DNA of 64,000 nt from Epiperipatus broadwayi (GCA_028023455.1 JAQFVV010013376.1:1-64000), one strand, 5' to 3'; shown: positions 22,973 through 35,064, counted from the stretch's first letter. Numbers and translations: made by a program. The notes: generated from the sequence alone by a model not told the origin.

Positions 22973-23632
22973 CTGGATGTAATATATGGGATTTGAACAC
23001 AGACTTTTAAGCCTCCTTCAGCTATCCACTTTATCTCATATAACCAATTCACATAACCACACACATGGGAAAAAGACAATTGATCTCCAATATACATATT
23101 TTGTGCTGAACTTCATCATCTCCCACACACATATATAATCAGTGCTCAGTTTATATTAAGATAGTAAATCTTCATACTTTAATGGACAGGCTTCAATCTA
23201 CTCTCTCCTTTAACTTTTCATCCATTCATACCATTGAAAATCTGATGATGGAATGCCCAAATCCCATATTAATGCCAATATTATTATCATGGCCATGTTG
23301 ACTTTAAGTCACTCTGACCTCTTATGTATTGGCATTAACAAGGGATTTAGGTGTTCCATCATCAGAAATTTTTCATGGTATGGATGGATGAAGAGTTGGA
23401 GAGTGAAATAGATTGAAGGTCATTCATTAAAGTGTAAAACCTGCTATCTTAATATAAACTGAGCATTGTATGTGTGTGAGAGAGATGATGATCTGAACCA
23501 ACTAATGAGTGTTGATTCAGCATGAAATATGTATATTGGAGATCATTTATCTTTTTCACATGTGTGTGGTGATGTGTATCAGGCTGAAGGGAACTTGAAA
23601 GTCTGTGTTCAAATCGCTTATATTACATCTTG
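22973..23632. repeat. Foldback palindrome of family FB2 (tRNA-like arm ends)
   Basis: Arms 22973-23278 and 23326-23632 flank a unique centre (GGCCATGTTGACTTTAAGTC region). Each arm shows, from outside in, GATTTGAACACAGACTTT, CACACACATG, TCAGTGCTCAGTTTATATT, TTTAATGGACAGGCTTCAA and CTGATGATGGAATG. It shares all of these with the units at 37.8 and 38.5 kb. Confidence 0.88.
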
Positions 23633-25260
23633 CTTATAATAAAAGCAGCATTTTTGCTATACAACTTCTTTAATAACATACTGAATTTACTAAGTATTTT
23701 TTAAATTTTCTTCAAATAATTTCTGTTTTATTTGAATTTACTGTATCAATTAATATATTATATTTATTATACTACTTTTAATTTGTCTATTTACTTGTCT
23801 ATTTTTTTAATTTTAAAGACAATTTAAATTATTCCACTATTACAGTGTGCTGTAAATCAGCAACAGCTTTACGATGTTCTCAAGCACTTTAATTTCATGT
23901 TGTTTTTATATTTTTGATTCAAAATATTTTAATTTAGTTAAAATGTATTCTTATGAACTGGAACTTTCCTTGTTAAAATTTTATTTTGCAATTTTTAAAA
24001 CATATTTATTACTACTATACTTTTTCAATTTTATTATTTGTCTCTGTTCTATCACAATATCCAAATTCTTCATTAACACCACACAACTATTTTTATATCT
24101 CTTTTCAATGATTTTTCAATTTTTTCATATATATTTCATTCCAATTACTAATTAACATGGACACTTGTATAATATCCAGTTCTTTATGATTTGCTTTCAT
24201 TTTCTTCACCAACAATCTATTATTTATTGGATTGCTACTTGTAAAACTTTTATGCTAAAACTAAAACAGTATCTATGCTATTATGCAAACTTTTGTTCCC
24301 AGAATACAAAACTTTAATATCTTTGTTTTTTTTCTTCAGCCAGTCTGCCTTCTTTTACATGTTTGCTATTATATATGGCATTCTCCTATTGATCTCTGAC
24401 AGTAAAATTATTATCTTCTGTGACTTGCTTATATTTTTAATATTCTATATATCAAATTTTACATCATTTGATTTCTAATTAATATTTTTAGAAAATTTGT
24501 CATAACTAAATTGATGTGAGTTTTTCATTTGCTTTTTCCTAAAAATCTCTGAGTAAAAAATTAATAGTAAAACATAATTTTTATAATAAATATATATCCA
24601 ATAATAAAAATTTAAGCAATAAACTTTTAAAGAATTTGCTCAAAATAAATTTCTTAAAATTTTCTCAGAAGGTAAGCAATATAGGATTAAAATGTATGTC
24701 CTTGTAAAATACAAAATTTATGGAAAAAAATCACCTTTACTTTGTACAAATTATCTTAATTAATTGCAGAAGTTTATTGCAGTTAAACAAGAAATAATTA
24801 ACATTTTTAAAGCGTGTTTACATTGGAAAGTTTTTCAAATTATTGTAACATTTAAATAAACACAGGCATGTATAAGAGGAGGAAAACAAAGAAGTGTAAA
24901 TGAGGTTTTGCTATGCAAGATTATTCAGAGCTGCTGTAGAAATCTTAAACCAGAAATACAACAGCAAAAATGTAAGGAGAAAATTAAAATGAAACTAAAA
25001 CCTTTACAAATAAGGGGAGCCATTCATCCTATGTCAAGAACCCCACAAAGTGGCTGGCTTTAAATGTTTCTTATATAGAAACAAAAATCTATGCAAATAT
25101 GAAGCATATAAAAAAACATAGATGCAAACATTAATGATCATTAGTAATAGGACTTGTTTATAATTGTAATGTGCTTATTAAAACAATAGGGAAACTTTAC
25201 ACCAATGTAAATAAAGTTTAAAAACATCAATATTATATCTAAAGCATAAACCTTCATTAT
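23633..25260. other. T-rich and A-rich DNA without recognisable genes
   Basis: Open frames at 23874-24155 and 24275-24478 encode only Phe/Leu/Ile-rich low-complexity peptides. 24870-25040 is somewhat more complex but unassigned; it could be flank of the Penelope relic that follows. Confidence 0.3.
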
Positions 25261-25648
25261 GCCCCTCATGTTGTGAATAACCTTAGGGAAATTTGTACTA
25301 ACATGTACAGAGTTAGCTTTAGATTGCCACATTCTCTTAATAATTTGTTGAACAATACTAAAGACAAGATACTTGTGGAGCATGTTCCTTAAGTAGTTTA
25401 TAAAATTGCATGTATTTATCTTTCGTGGAGCTCTATATTACAGGAAATCTCATGCAAATAGATCCATGAGAATTGCCCAACATGCATATTTGTACAATAA
25501 ATCTAAACAAAAGATTGTAAACAGATCGATCTTTCTTGAGTATGAATATGCCACAGGTCACATGTTTTCTTCAACCAATGTTAAAACAATTTTATTAGAA
25601 AGAGACAATAGAAAAAGAAAATACAAAGAGAGGCTTGGCAATTACAGA
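25261..25648 (+). pseudogene. Penelope-like element relic: end of RT and GIY-YIG endonuclease
   Basis: One frame reads FRLPHSLNNLLNNTKDKI (25315-25370), then after a stop VVYKIAC (25393-25413), the start of a GIY-YIG nuclease. A second frame continues with RSMRIAQHAYL, YEYATGHMFSSTNVKTIL and ERDNRKRKYKE (25460-25640). This is the order (R)xxEH, TGHxFD, NVKIL, ExxxxKRxxxE found in the endonuclease of Penelope-like retroelements. The NNLLNNT segment before the nuclease also occurs in the minus-strand relic at 49.6-50.2 kb, so both come from one family. Frame changes show it is dead. The open frame 25406-25810 covers the second half and then runs on without similarity. Confidence 0.72.
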
Positions 25649-26891
25649 GGATCCACATTCCATCAGAAAAAGGGTTCATGTGTTCAATTAGCTGAAAAAT
25701 TAAATTTACATATTGTGCCTCATTTACATATCACATTACTTGTACTGCATAACTTTAATCAGCACTATGATTCTGGCAGTGTTTTGCTGAAATTTGACCC
25801 AGTGCAATAAATTAATTTGTGTTTATTAATTTATACCTTTCCATCTGAACTTCAAGTCAATGAGTGCATAAGAATTACAAAATATCTTGTAACAATGGTA
25901 AACAAATATTTGGCATCTTTTGTTTTTAGTGCAATATTATCATTAAAATATCTAACCATTCTATCTGTAAATAAAGATAAACAAATGGATCTAAAGAATT
26001 TTAAAATGACACACTACATATAAATCTTAATCTCTCTCTTTTTCTTTTTCCCTCTTTCTCTCTCTATATATATTTTAACTCAAGCAATCTAACAAAATAA
26101 TTCTTCAAAGACAAGAAACCAAAAAAAATACTTACAAAATAATCTAGATGAAGCACTATCTATAATATATTCATTATCTACTATGTGGTAAAAATAAAGC
26201 AATTTTTTTAAACAAATGGCCTACTTTAGAGCAAAGAATTTTATAATAGTCACCTCATAAAAGAACAGCAAAGAAAAATATAGTAGTCACTAGGTTTGTG
26301 GATTACTGAGTGATGAAGTTTGAATAATTTGTCATCCTTGTTTTACTCTCTAGATAAGAATGTTTAAATATCCATTTGTTAATCAATTTTGGATATTTAT
26401 CTGAGTTGATTATGGATCAATTACTTGAAAAAAAAATCCTGAATCTCTTTAAAATAAATATATTTACTCTGGTTTTGAAAATTATGTCATAACCATGGCA
26501 AGCAGATATGCTATATTTGATAGACAGATATATTGTGGACAATAGCTATCACATATTAAATTCTTATTTGAATGCAATAGTAAATACATGATCTAGTAAT
26601 AAAGTAATATATAAATTTAGTATGATATAAAAATACACTTTATATTAATTTATATATTATGCAATATAATTACATAGGTAGTTTTCCCAATATGTTCAAA
26701 ATGGTTTAGCCCCTATTTTGATAATATTTGATTCCAAACCTAGGTTCAATTATTTAAATTTATATTCACAAAAATACATTTCTGTCACATTAATTGCATT
26801 TAATGTAAATTTAAAGTTAATATAGATCAAGCATGGAGAGCACAATGCTAAAAAAAATTGTATATTAGATTCAATATTCTATTTGCTAATT
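25649..26891. other. A+T-rich DNA without recognisable genes
   Basis: Includes a short pyrimidine-rich stretch at 26030-26070. The open frame at 25817-26023 shows no domain. Confidence 0.35.
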
Positions 26892-26989
26892 CATTATTAC
26901 TATTATTATCATTATCATTATTATTATTATTACTAGTAGTAGTAGTAGCAGCTATAGCAGTAATAGTAATAATAGTCATAATAGTAGTG
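26892..26989. repeat. Trinucleotide microsatellite (ATT/AGT)n
   Basis: Interrupted ATT, ATC and AGT triplets. The open frame across it (26858-27046) is a Leu/Val/Ile artefact of the repeat. Confidence 0.9.
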
Positions 26990-27771
26990 TTATTTTTTTC
27001 AGTCAAAAAAAATTGTCACAATATTTTTTGTTATTGTTCAATATAATATTTTACAAAAATTCTTTGTATCACCTACAAGAATAACAGGACCACCTGGAGT
27101 TTTGTGGGGTCTTTGAAAAAAGTTGTGATCACAGCCCCAGAATATTTACACAAAAAATTTTTATTGCCAATTTTTTTTTTAATTTTAAAAACACTCTTAT
27201 GACTTTCTGCAATGCTATTTTTTCCGGTTTTGCATTTATTTAATGATAGAAATTAGAATTAAAATTTATATTGATGCATTAGTTTTAAAAAAGTCTGAAA
27301 ATGTCAGTATCATATAGATATCTAAATTCAAAGGAGATATCAATGCTAATGATTGGTATTATCATAATAAAAAGAAACTGAGAATGTCACAGATTGTAAT
27401 TTTTCTATAGTTTATTTAATTTGCATATTTATGATTATTTATGCATCATACTTGTAAAATATTTATTTTAAACCAAAAATATTCATAATTGCAATTGGAT
27501 TTTATTTGAACAAGTTTGTTTTTAAGAAAATAAATCATGATATTATAATTAGAGTAAAGTGGAAGTTGTGTTTGATTCTCTGAAAAGAAATGTTTTTATA
27601 AATGTGAATGCAAAACATTCTTGTGATATTTTAAAAATTATAAGACCAATTTTAAATTTTAAAACAGAATTTCATTGTTTTAAGGTTTTTGAACAAAAAT
27701 TTATTTTGATTTTAAAAATAAGGTTCAAATAAAAAATAATTCATTTAATTTTTTTTTCCATATGTCATAGC
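26990..27771. other. Unassigned, with one G+C-richer island
   Basis: 27070-27140 is clearly richer in G+C than its surroundings, but neither strand gives a recognisable motif or splice-site pair. The remainder is A+T-rich. Confidence 0.25.
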
Positions 27772-27860
27772 ATCTGCCAGGATGTGAACCCACAACCATC
27801 TGCAACCAACTACTTGCTTGCAAGGCAGCTGCGATGACCTCTCGGCTAATCTTCAATAAG
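27772..27860 (-). repeat. tRNA-like sequence (SINE head or tRNA pseudogene)
   Basis: On the minus strand a box A, TAGCCGAGAGGT (27837-27848), and a box B, GGTTCACATCC (27780-27790), are 46 bp apart, as in tRNA genes. Between them CTTGCAA fits an anticodon loop with TGC, but only three stem pairs form. Arms do not pair well enough for a functional tRNA. An A-rich run follows downstream, as in retroposed tRNA SINEs. Confidence 0.55.
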
Positions 27861-28344
27861 AAATAAGTTGTTGCTCTTATTATATATTTTACTTTAGTAC
27901 ATTTTCCCATATATTTGAAAACTTAAAATATTACCTTTTAGAATGTTTTTAATTGTAAACTTATATTTGTAATAAATAATGTAATTATCAAAATATGATG
28001 CAGAATAAAAGTTTAATTGTAAATATAAAATAATGCAAATATAAATGAAACTGCCTCTAGGGGGGGGGTCAAAATGGGGCTAGTAGTGAACAAGTTGAAA
28101 ACCTGTTTAATTTGATCATATCATTTATATACTTTTAACATAAAAGATTTTTCTTATGGCAGCATGTGACCTCAAAAATTATATAAATCATTTGAACCCA
28201 TCATTTCTCACATGCATATATACAAAAAATAATAATAATAAATAGTTCTTACACCTATTATCTTTATTGATCAATTAAATATTCAAACTTAAAGTTAAAT
28301 TAATAATTTTTATTAATCATTCATTAGACTAGAGATTAACCAAT
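27861..28344. other. A+T-rich DNA without recognisable genes
   Basis: Includes a GGGGGGGGG tract at 28060-28068; nothing else stands out. Confidence 0.35.
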
Positions 28345-28405
28345 TAATGAATAATATTTCTGTAATGTAATTTTCATTACGTAACTACAGAAATATTATT
28401 CATTA
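28345..28405. repeat. Perfect 20-bp inverted repeat
   Basis: TAATGAATAATATTTCTGTA (28345-28364) is exactly repeated in reverse complement at 28386-28405 around a 21-base loop. It could be the tip of a small palindromic MITE. Confidence 0.85.
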
Positions 28406-29397
28406 AAAAAATCTTTTAATTAAATTTTTTGGTTACTTTTTCCTACCAAATTTCTCACATAAAGACAATCAATGTATTTTATATATATTTTCCAACTCCT
28501 TCAAGTCAACTTATGCAACTCTATGTGGCAAATTTTAATTGAAATATTTAAATTTAATTTATTCTTTTTACTATTTAAACACCTGGAAAATTGAATTTAA
28601 TATATAATTGTCAGTTATTACGTTTTTCATAACATGATTATAATCCTTCATAATTTCAGTTATTTAATCTATAGTTCTTCAGTTAATAATTTTAGTTATA
28701 TAAAAATATATTTAGTTACAAATGTTAAATTGTATTATTATTATAAATAAAATGTATAATATGACACCTATAAAGATACCGAGTTTATTAATTTCCCATA
28801 AAGAAAGCTAATATTCTATATTTACCAATAGAGGGAGTAACTACATTGACATTTTCAAAGTACTTGCATAAGGTAATAATTATTCTATAATGTTAAACAA
28901 TCGATTTTTTAAAAAATAAAAATTGTTAGACATTTTAATTTATAATAACACAATAATAAAAAGTTATAAATAATAAACATGAATTAAATAAAAATGAAAA
29001 CATTATTTAAAATTAATAGTTAAGAAATACATCTTTTAAAAATAAAATAGATACCCCTTATTAATAATAAATTGTGTTGACGGTGGCAATTAAACTGCAA
29101 ACTACCACTGATGATGATCAAGTACTATTGTTAGTTTTCGGAATTCTTAATATATGTATATCTTCACCATATAATTAATAAAATTCAAGATTATGTTGAT
29201 ATATATTTATAGTTGCAAAACCCAGAAATTTCAGTCGAAAATAATATTATATATATTTAACTATTTTATATGCAAAACACACATGTATGTAAATTCTAAA
29301 CATAAAGGGGAAAAATAAAGAATTACCGAGAAATGTATATAACTTTAGAAAAATATCAATGCTATAAATGTGATTGATCTCCATTATATATGAAAAA
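28406..29397. other. A+T-rich DNA without recognisable genes
   Basis: No open frame, repeat or element end that can be supported. Confidence 0.35.
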
Positions 29398-29427
29398 TGA
29401 ATTATTATATATATATATAATAATTCA
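29398..29427. repeat. Perfect 30-bp palindrome
   Basis: TGAATTATTATATAT is followed directly by its reverse complement with no loop; it is centred on an AT repeat. Confidence 0.85.
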
Positions 29428-30104
29428 CATTGACATAATATGAAAGATATGAGAAGATAAATATATCATATAAACAATATCAAATGCAAAAGTTAAACTA
29501 ATCAATCCAATAAAATGAATATAGTAATACAAAATTAAATCATTAGCTAATAACAAATTTAAAATTCATTACTAATGGTTTCTTTACCAAGATAAATTTT
29601 TCAATTGCAATAATCATATAACACATATATACTATCTTGCCGCAATTCAGACTATTTAAGTTTTTAATTAATATTTTTGGGATTGGTAAATGAAATATTA
29701 ATTTGAATTCTGAGAAGATAGTACAGCATATTTTATGCTATTGCGTGTGTGTGTGTTTTAATGAATTTGAAAAATCTACTTGGACAGAGAACCTATTAAT
29801 GATTTTTAAATTTTATATTGGCTAAAGATTTAATTTTAAATTGATGTATTTGTTTATTTATATGTATATTTAATATGTGTTTTACATAAAACAACAAAGT
29901 AGGTGTTTTTTAATGCAAGACAATTTTATTGAATTCCATGAATAACAAAAAAAAAAAAAGGACTACTAATGATCAATTTTCTATAAACAAACCTTGCAAT
30001 CTATGGAAACCAAAATATGTAGATCAAATTTGTTATATTTAATCAAGTTATAAGAAATAGTATTTTCTTGAAGGTTTGTGATGATGGTGTTTTAGTTGTA
30101 GTTT

Positions 30105-30215
30105 TATATTGGACTATTTCCATATCTAATATGAGTATTAAATGTCTTTAGAAAAATTTAACTTTATTTATTCAACTGTTAGTAATAGCACATCAAACAG
30201 TTTAGTATATGTATA
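30105..30215 (-). repeat. Inverted copy of the SINE-S tail, left of a Penelope relic
   Basis: It matches, in reverse complement, the tail of the + strand repeat at 30615-30725: TCTTTAGAAAAATTTAACTT, TTAGTAATAGCACATCA and TTAGTATATG are shared. Together the two tails form inverted ends around the GIY-YIG relic. Confidence 0.75.
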
Positions 30216-30218
30216 TGT

Positions 30219-30464
30219 GCCAATGAACATATATTCAAATGGAAAAATACAAAAATATTGGATAGAGAAGAAAAGATACAAAGAAAAAAATTTAAAGAAG
30301 CTGCTCACATGACAATGGCGAAAAATCCCATAAGCCAACCTAGTGTGACTATACATAAAGTATGGAAACCACTAATCAACTTTGCTCTTAGGGAAAGTGG
30401 AGAAATCAGAAGGGACCTCATAGATAAGTATATAAAATTTCTATTGACTGTTGCCTTTGGCTAG
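30219..30464 (+). pseudogene. Penelope-like GIY-YIG endonuclease C-terminus
   Basis: The continuous frame reads ANEHIFKWKNTKILDREE, then KKFKEAAHMTMAKNPISQP and VWKPLINFALRE, ending at a TAG at 30462. It fits the C-terminal part of Penelope-like/GIY-YIG proteins, where EH, FDWENTKILDRE, KEAxxI and IWxPLL follow in order. It starts abruptly, with no N-terminal nuclease or RT. A diverged second copy with the same architecture lies at 42780-42985. No function is expected. Confidence 0.65.
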
Positions 30465-30725
30465 GATGGCTCAATTAGTTAGAGCATTACTTTAAAAATC
30501 AATACTCAAGAATCTAAAAGTCTAAATTTGATTCCCATGCTAGTACTGTCACTGGTCAGGCCAGCAACACCTAAATAAGAAAAAAGAATAATACTTCTTG
30601 AAATGTTGTGCATATACTAACTTGTCTGATGTGCTATTACTAACCGTTGAGGGTATTTGGAATATTTAAATAAAGTTACATTTTTCTAAGACATTCAATA
30701 CTCATATTATATGACAGAAATAGTC
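30455..30725 (+). repeat. tRNA-derived SINE, copy S1
   Basis: Box A TGGCTCAATTAG (30467-30478) and box B AATTTGATTCC (30525-30535) are 46 bp apart, followed by a unique body (ACTGGTCAGGCCAGCAA) and an A+T-rich tail ending near GACAGAAATAGTCTAAT. Related copies lie at 43.0 kb (+) and 56.4 kb (-). The SINE follows the Penelope relic without a gap. Confidence 0.72.
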
Positions 30726-32821
30726 TAATGTAAAAATTTAAATAAGAACTGATAATTTGTTGTAAAAAAAAATGGCATGTTTGACAAAACTGAAAATAAA
30801 AATAAGAATATTTATGAAATGAAATGTGATTTATTTAAAACCACAGAAATATATATCATTGTAGAAGATTAATGTGATGATGAGAAATAAAGCCTGTATG
30901 TTTTAGTGTGATGATAAAGTGGCAGACTGAGATGCCAAAAATCTCTGGATTACTGTTTGGTTCTTGTCATTTTTGATGCTCGAATGCCATATGTGTTCTT
31001 TCATCATAATAAACTATTTAATTACTCTTTTGTCTACATTAAAAAGTTATATCTTATGTATATTAATATGTAATTGTATTTATAATCTACTTCTTTTTGA
31101 TCTTTTAATAGTGACTAATAATGATGCCTTTATTAGAATTAAAACTTTTGTTATAATAAAAACAAAAGCACATTAATAAATAAATAACTGAAAATCGTTT
31201 AACCTTATAATTATAAAAGAATATACTTGAGTTATTGGAAGAGTATGATAGTCATTTATATGTATTGCTGGTTTTAACTTTATTAATCATCTTTAAATTT
31301 ATTACTATAACAATTTAACTTTAATGCAAACTTCTGCTAAGTTTATTATGACAAATATGTTGTATATTCAATTAAAGTGCACAAATATCTTGTATTGATT
31401 CACTATAGTAATACAGACTATTACAAAGGCATTAGATATAGACTATTAGTTTTATTGCATCTATAGATGACTAATGGCAAATATTTCACCAGCTTATTAA
31501 AATACATCAGTTATATTTAACCCAGTGGGTAAATCTGTGAAATTAAAACAATTGCTAGTTAAACTTAATTGATGAATACTATTTATAAAAGTTCTTTGTA
31601 TGAATAAGTATCATGCAAATTTGGTACATAAAATTCTATTTCAAATTAGGGTTGCTTTTTTTTCTCAGTCAGAAAAATAACTAATTCAGATAAAAAAAAT
31701 ATATAGTTGGTCAAGTGAATGAAGCTATCGGATTTGACCTAGCCCTTTGTTGCTTACCACCCCATCACCTTCTGAACACCTGACTATATAAATAAATAAA
31801 ATATCAGGATAGTGACGAATGACATTTTATCATTTTAATTCATTTTTATGAGTAATTTTTATTATGAAAGTTTTCTGTGAATAACCAATAAGTAATGCCA
31901 ATCCAAAATATTCTCTTTTGATTTCTAAAATAAGATATTGCCTCTTTAAGAATCGGGTATTGTTTTTAATACAAACAGTTTTGTGGCTTCTCTGTTTTCT
32001 TTATTAATCTGTGCTAATTTTTTTATTCACTTTAGTATCTTCAGTTAGGTCTCAGTCAACATAAACTTCTTATGCTATCAGTCATTTTTTATATTAATTT
32101 CAATAACAGGATTGCATATTTTTATAAATATGTTTCTCTTGCTTAATTAAATAAACAATTATTCTTATTCCATTCTTTTTTTCTTCTAATACTTTACAAA
32201 TAAAGTTCTCAGCTTAAAAAAAAAAAGAAAGATTTAGAAAACCAGGAGTTCACAATCATGGTACTTTATAGCCAGTATAATTAATAATGAGGCAAACTGA
32301 AATGGGATTTAAACAAAATTTTATTCTCTAAGTGACAGTAAGTTTGATAGGTTCTATTTAACAGACCCACATGCTTATTATAAATTTTGATCTAAGTCCC
32401 AATCAACAACTAAATCACTATATCTATAAAATTTTTATTAAAGTGATAGAAGTAGTGTAATATCAAAACTGATAATGGTGGAAATGCAGAAGATAGTGGT
32501 ATAGTAATAAAAATTAATATATTATATATTTTTCTGAGTATATACACACAAATATATATCTATATTCTTCAAAATCTGATTGCAAAAGAACATTTGTTTA
32601 TAAGGAGTTTTCAGGGGTTTAGATTTATATAACTTTAATTGAATAACTAGAAATTACAAGATTTTTTTTTGAAAGTGAAGATCAATGGGCCAAAGAAGAA
32701 GCAGGGCATTGAATTTTCTGTGAAGTCTATCTTAATATCTTCTGCTATTTGATGTTTGTGCAATAGTAAGTTTTAAGCCAATAAACATCACATGATCACC
32801 ATTTCTTATGCTTACTCATAA
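30726..32821. other. Unassigned, mostly A+T-rich
   Basis: Position 31710-31790 is more G+C-rich (GATTTGACCTAGCCC region) and could be a worn SINE, but box spacing does not fit a tRNA. 32650-32740 is also more complex. Nothing firm. The sequence from about 32775, CACATGATCACC, belongs to the outer flank of the next foldback. Confidence 0.3.
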
Positions 32822-33059
32822 CTGTTATTAAAACAGGCAAAGTTCTTCATACAGTATTGCCACTCAGTACAAGCCAGAGCAATCAATGGATGCCAGAAGG
32901 CTTGTGCATAAAATCCCCATCTAGTGTATATCCATCTAGTGATATTGGATGAAGGCACTAGATGGGGATTTTATGCACAAGCCTTCTGGCATCCATTAAT
33001 TGCTCTTGCTTGTACTGAGTGGCAATACTGTATGGAGAGTTTTGCCTGTATTAATAGTA
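32822..33059. repeat. Foldback palindrome of family FB1, arms 105 bp
   Basis: Arms 32822-32926 and 32956-33059 are about 93% reverse complementary by eye around a 29-base loop. Shared blocks include ACAGTATTGCCACTCAGTAC and ATCCCCATCTAGTG. Its close arm identity makes it the youngest-looking member here. Confidence 0.92.
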
Positions 33060-34409
33060 GGTTTTTCAATTTTATAAGTATTTAGGGTCCAATATTAGAT
33101 TTAAAAGGCTCAGAGAGGAAAAAAAATTTTTTTTTAAATTTTTTTAATTGAAGAGTAAAAATTGTTGCCTCCATATTATTAAAAGATAAAATGTTTCTTT
33201 TTGAAAAACTTCAGGCACATATGTTGGTATGATTGTAAACTAAAAAGTAATGTTTTTAAAAATAATGGTATTGACTCAATGAATTCTTATCATTGGACTT
33301 TTTGGCTACTCATAAGATTACGAACAATTTGTTTTGTTAGAAAAATATAACGATGAAACTTGAATGCATTATATATATAACAATGGCATTTTAAGGATTA
33401 TATTATATTTAGGAGTCAATATGCAAAACATATAGTATTTGAATAATTGTTATATGGATTACAATTTCATTGAGTTCTAAAAGATTCAATCATTAATATA
33501 TTAATGATAAATGAAATGTTTTACAATTAATTCAAAATTAGAAAAATGTAACAACGTGGAACTAATAAAAATTTTGAATTGATAAACAAAATGTCTAATA
33601 AATGAGGTTAGCATCAAATTTCCAACATTTGATTTTTTTTTTTTTTGTATTTTAGTTCTCTACAGGGTTCTATGCAGTATTTTTAATTGTATAGGCTTAC
33701 CACTAGATAGTTTTATTTTAACTCAGGTTTAAAAAATTTCATTATTTAATATGTAATTTATTTTAAATTACAATAAATATTTTATGGACTTAAATTGATT
33801 AATTACTTGGTATTCACAGTAGATAAATAACATTACTATCTTTCATTAGTAGTTTATATTCCAGTTTATTTATCAATTAAATAAAATTAACAAAATCCAC
33901 TTCAAATAATCTCCATGATCTATATCTTGCAAATAAGGAAGTGATGGCAACTTATGAAGTCTAGACATGCCATTTTTTTAATTTCTTTGGTATAAATATC
34001 TTCATATTTACTTTAGAAATCATTTCTAAAATTAAAAAATTTAAATTCATATCTAGAAGTTGAGATTTGTGTATAAATCTTTTAAAATAAAATGTAGATA
34101 ATATGAGAAATTTGAAGTACAAATTAGAATGTTTATAAATCATCCATATTCCAAACACATTGCAAGAAAATTTGTTACACAAAATTTCAATAATTTTGAG
34201 AAACTAATGTTGTTAATTTGGATTTTCAAGATTATCATACTCTACAGGCATGGAACTCTTTTAACAAGAAGTTTCCTATAAATGTCAGTAAGTTTGTTCT
34301 TGGATTCATTAAAAAAATGAAAATTAATAGATTTTCTGACAAGGATATATCTAAAATGTATCAATTAAATATTAATGATATAAAATTTTTTATAAAAATA
34401 CATAGAGAC
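33060..34409. other. A+T-rich DNA without recognisable genes
   Basis: The open frames at 33961-34182 and 34218-34514 show no domain; the latter runs into the FB1 half-copy. Confidence 0.35.
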
Positions 34410-34517
34410 AAAACTCTCTGTATAGTGGCCCCACTCAGTGCAAACCAGAGTAATCAATGGATGCAGGAAGTGTTGTGCATAAAATCCCTATCTCATCCAA
34501 TATCCTCAGACTAGTTT
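34410..34517 (+). repeat. Half-copy (left arm) of foldback family FB1
   Basis: ACAAAACTCT, CACTCAGTGCAAACCAGAG, CAATGGATGCAGGAAG and CATCCAATATCCTCAGACTAG follow the left-arm order of the palindrome at 34.8 kb and stop at its centre. Confidence 0.8.
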
Positions 34518-34834
34518 ATAGCTTGTGGTTTTCATCAGTGAGGAGCCTTGGATCTGAGAGCACTGCATCTAGATCTTAGGATCTAATGCAACCCTTAATC
34601 AGCCATCCTTTACCTTATTAGATAATTATAAAGCTTTGAATCCAAAATTAAAACACAATAATAATGTTCAATTCAAGTTCATTAGCTTGTATAATAGTAC
34701 ACATCTGAACTCAATTCAGCATTCATACTTTTTGGTGACTTTGGTTCTTTAATAACTATAGTTAATTGGGAATGATTGGTATTAAAATCATAAGAGCACC
34801 ATTCTTTATGTTTACACAAGCTGTTTACACAGAG
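34518..34834. other. Spacer between two FB1 units
   Basis: Contains GATCTGAGAGCACTGCATC with nearby partial complementarity. From 34775 the sequence resembles the outer flank of FB1 at 32.8 kb. Confidence 0.3.
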
Positions 34835-35064
34835 GCAAAACTCTCCATATAGTAGCACTACTCAGTGCAAGCCAAGTAATTAATGGATGCAGAAAGGTTT
34901 GTGCATAAAATTCTAATCTAGTGCCTACTCATGCAATATCCCCAGACTAGTTGCTGGAAATGTTAGATGAGTAGGCATTAAATAGGAATTTTTTACACAA
35001 ACCTTTTTGCATCCATTGATTACTCTGGCTTGCCCTGAGTGGTGCTACTATATAGAAAGTTTGC
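34835..35064. repeat. Foldback palindrome of family FB1
   Basis: Left arm 34835-34932 and right arm 34967-35064, with a loop holding GCAATATCCCCAGACTAG. More diverged than the copy at 32.8 kb. Confidence 0.88.

Noticed and set aside
26858-27046. Hydrophobic 62-codon frame (transmembrane-like)
   Set aside because: Translation of a trinucleotide microsatellite.
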